From assembly GCF_020382885.2 (NCBI RefSeq), contig NC_058499.1, positions 14,679,872-14,743,871 on the forward strand: DNA of 64,000 bases, read 5' to 3'. Positions 63,848-64,000 of this stretch are shown piece after piece. The DNA comes from Scatophagus argus (lineage: Eukaryota; Chordata; Actinopteri; Scatophagidae). Position numbers and translations under genes: made by a program. Under the pieces are notes generated by a model. The model ran no database searches. It had not been told where the DNA came from and saw only the letters and a program-made list of their open reading frames with translations. How positions within the stretch are numbered: position 1 is the first letter of the stretch; each line of letters begins with the position of its first letter.

Positions 63848-64000
63848 CTAGTTGGGTAAGAAAATAATGTCGTTTCAAATATTCATCACTGTTAAGTATT
63901 TACATCTGTTTTTTTAGCAGAGGATAACATGTGGGAAAAACTAGCATGACAATATCATGATCACAAAGCTGAATTTCACTGAATCTCATGACAAGTTTAG

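Noticed and set aside
1-64000. CRISPR arrays, prophage, operons, rRNA or viral insertions
   Set aside because: None seen; the simple repeats present are microsatellites without spacer structure.

Overview
This window looks like nuclear DNA from a ray-finned fish, probably a percomorph-type teleost. All recognisable genes are vertebrate genes split by short introns with GT-AG (occasionally GC-AG) borders. Intergenic gaps are small, CpG-rich stretches mark promoters, and the interspersed repeats are fish-type: a tRNA-derived SINE and a dispersed repeat beginning TTCAATTCAATT. There are no prokaryotic features, CRISPR arrays or operons. I rebuilt gene models by hand from splice signals, reading-frame phase and remembered human relatives; no alignment could be run. 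For the genes that lie wholly in the window the exon lengths sum to an intact frame.

Layout, left to right: (1) 1-7483 (+), the 3' part of wnk1, an ion-homeostasis kinase, without its kinase domain, followed by a long 3' UTR. (2) 10790-14112 (-), complete rad52, tail to tail with wnk1. (3) about 16250-23562 (+), prr5 (Protor-1, an mTORC2 subunit), with an alternative N-terminal exon and a SINE in intron 6. (4) 26046-26450 (+), tmem60, a small four-helix membrane protein. (5) 28922-38359 (-), rsbn1l, a JmjC-type nuclear protein with a very long charged tail; its 4 kb intron holds a broken hAT/BED transposon fragment and another repeat. (6) 38360-43071, a 4.7 kb gap with no gene I can support. 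(7) 43072-48718 (+), fgl2 (fibroleukin), whose first exon is enlarged to 3.7 kb and encodes about 1,100 residues of low-complexity stalk ahead of a normal fibrinogen domain. (8) 50570-53615 (+), fam185a. (9) 54719-63847 (-), the 3' part of fbxl13, with (10) lrrc17 (58960-61880, +) nested in one of its introns.

The genes do not form a pathway. They are a syntenic mosaic: wnk1-rad52 are neighbours on human 12p13.33, prr5 is on 22q13, tmem60-rsbn1l and fgl2 are on 7q11.23, and fam185a-lrrc17-fbxl13 are on 7q22. Both the rsbn1l/tmem60 pairing and the nesting of lrrc17 within fbxl13 match the human arrangement. The most unusual items are the giant disordered stalk of fgl2 and its splice junction, three introns with apparent GC donors (rad52, fgl2, lrrc17), the elongated rsbn1l tail and the alternative prr5 start exon.
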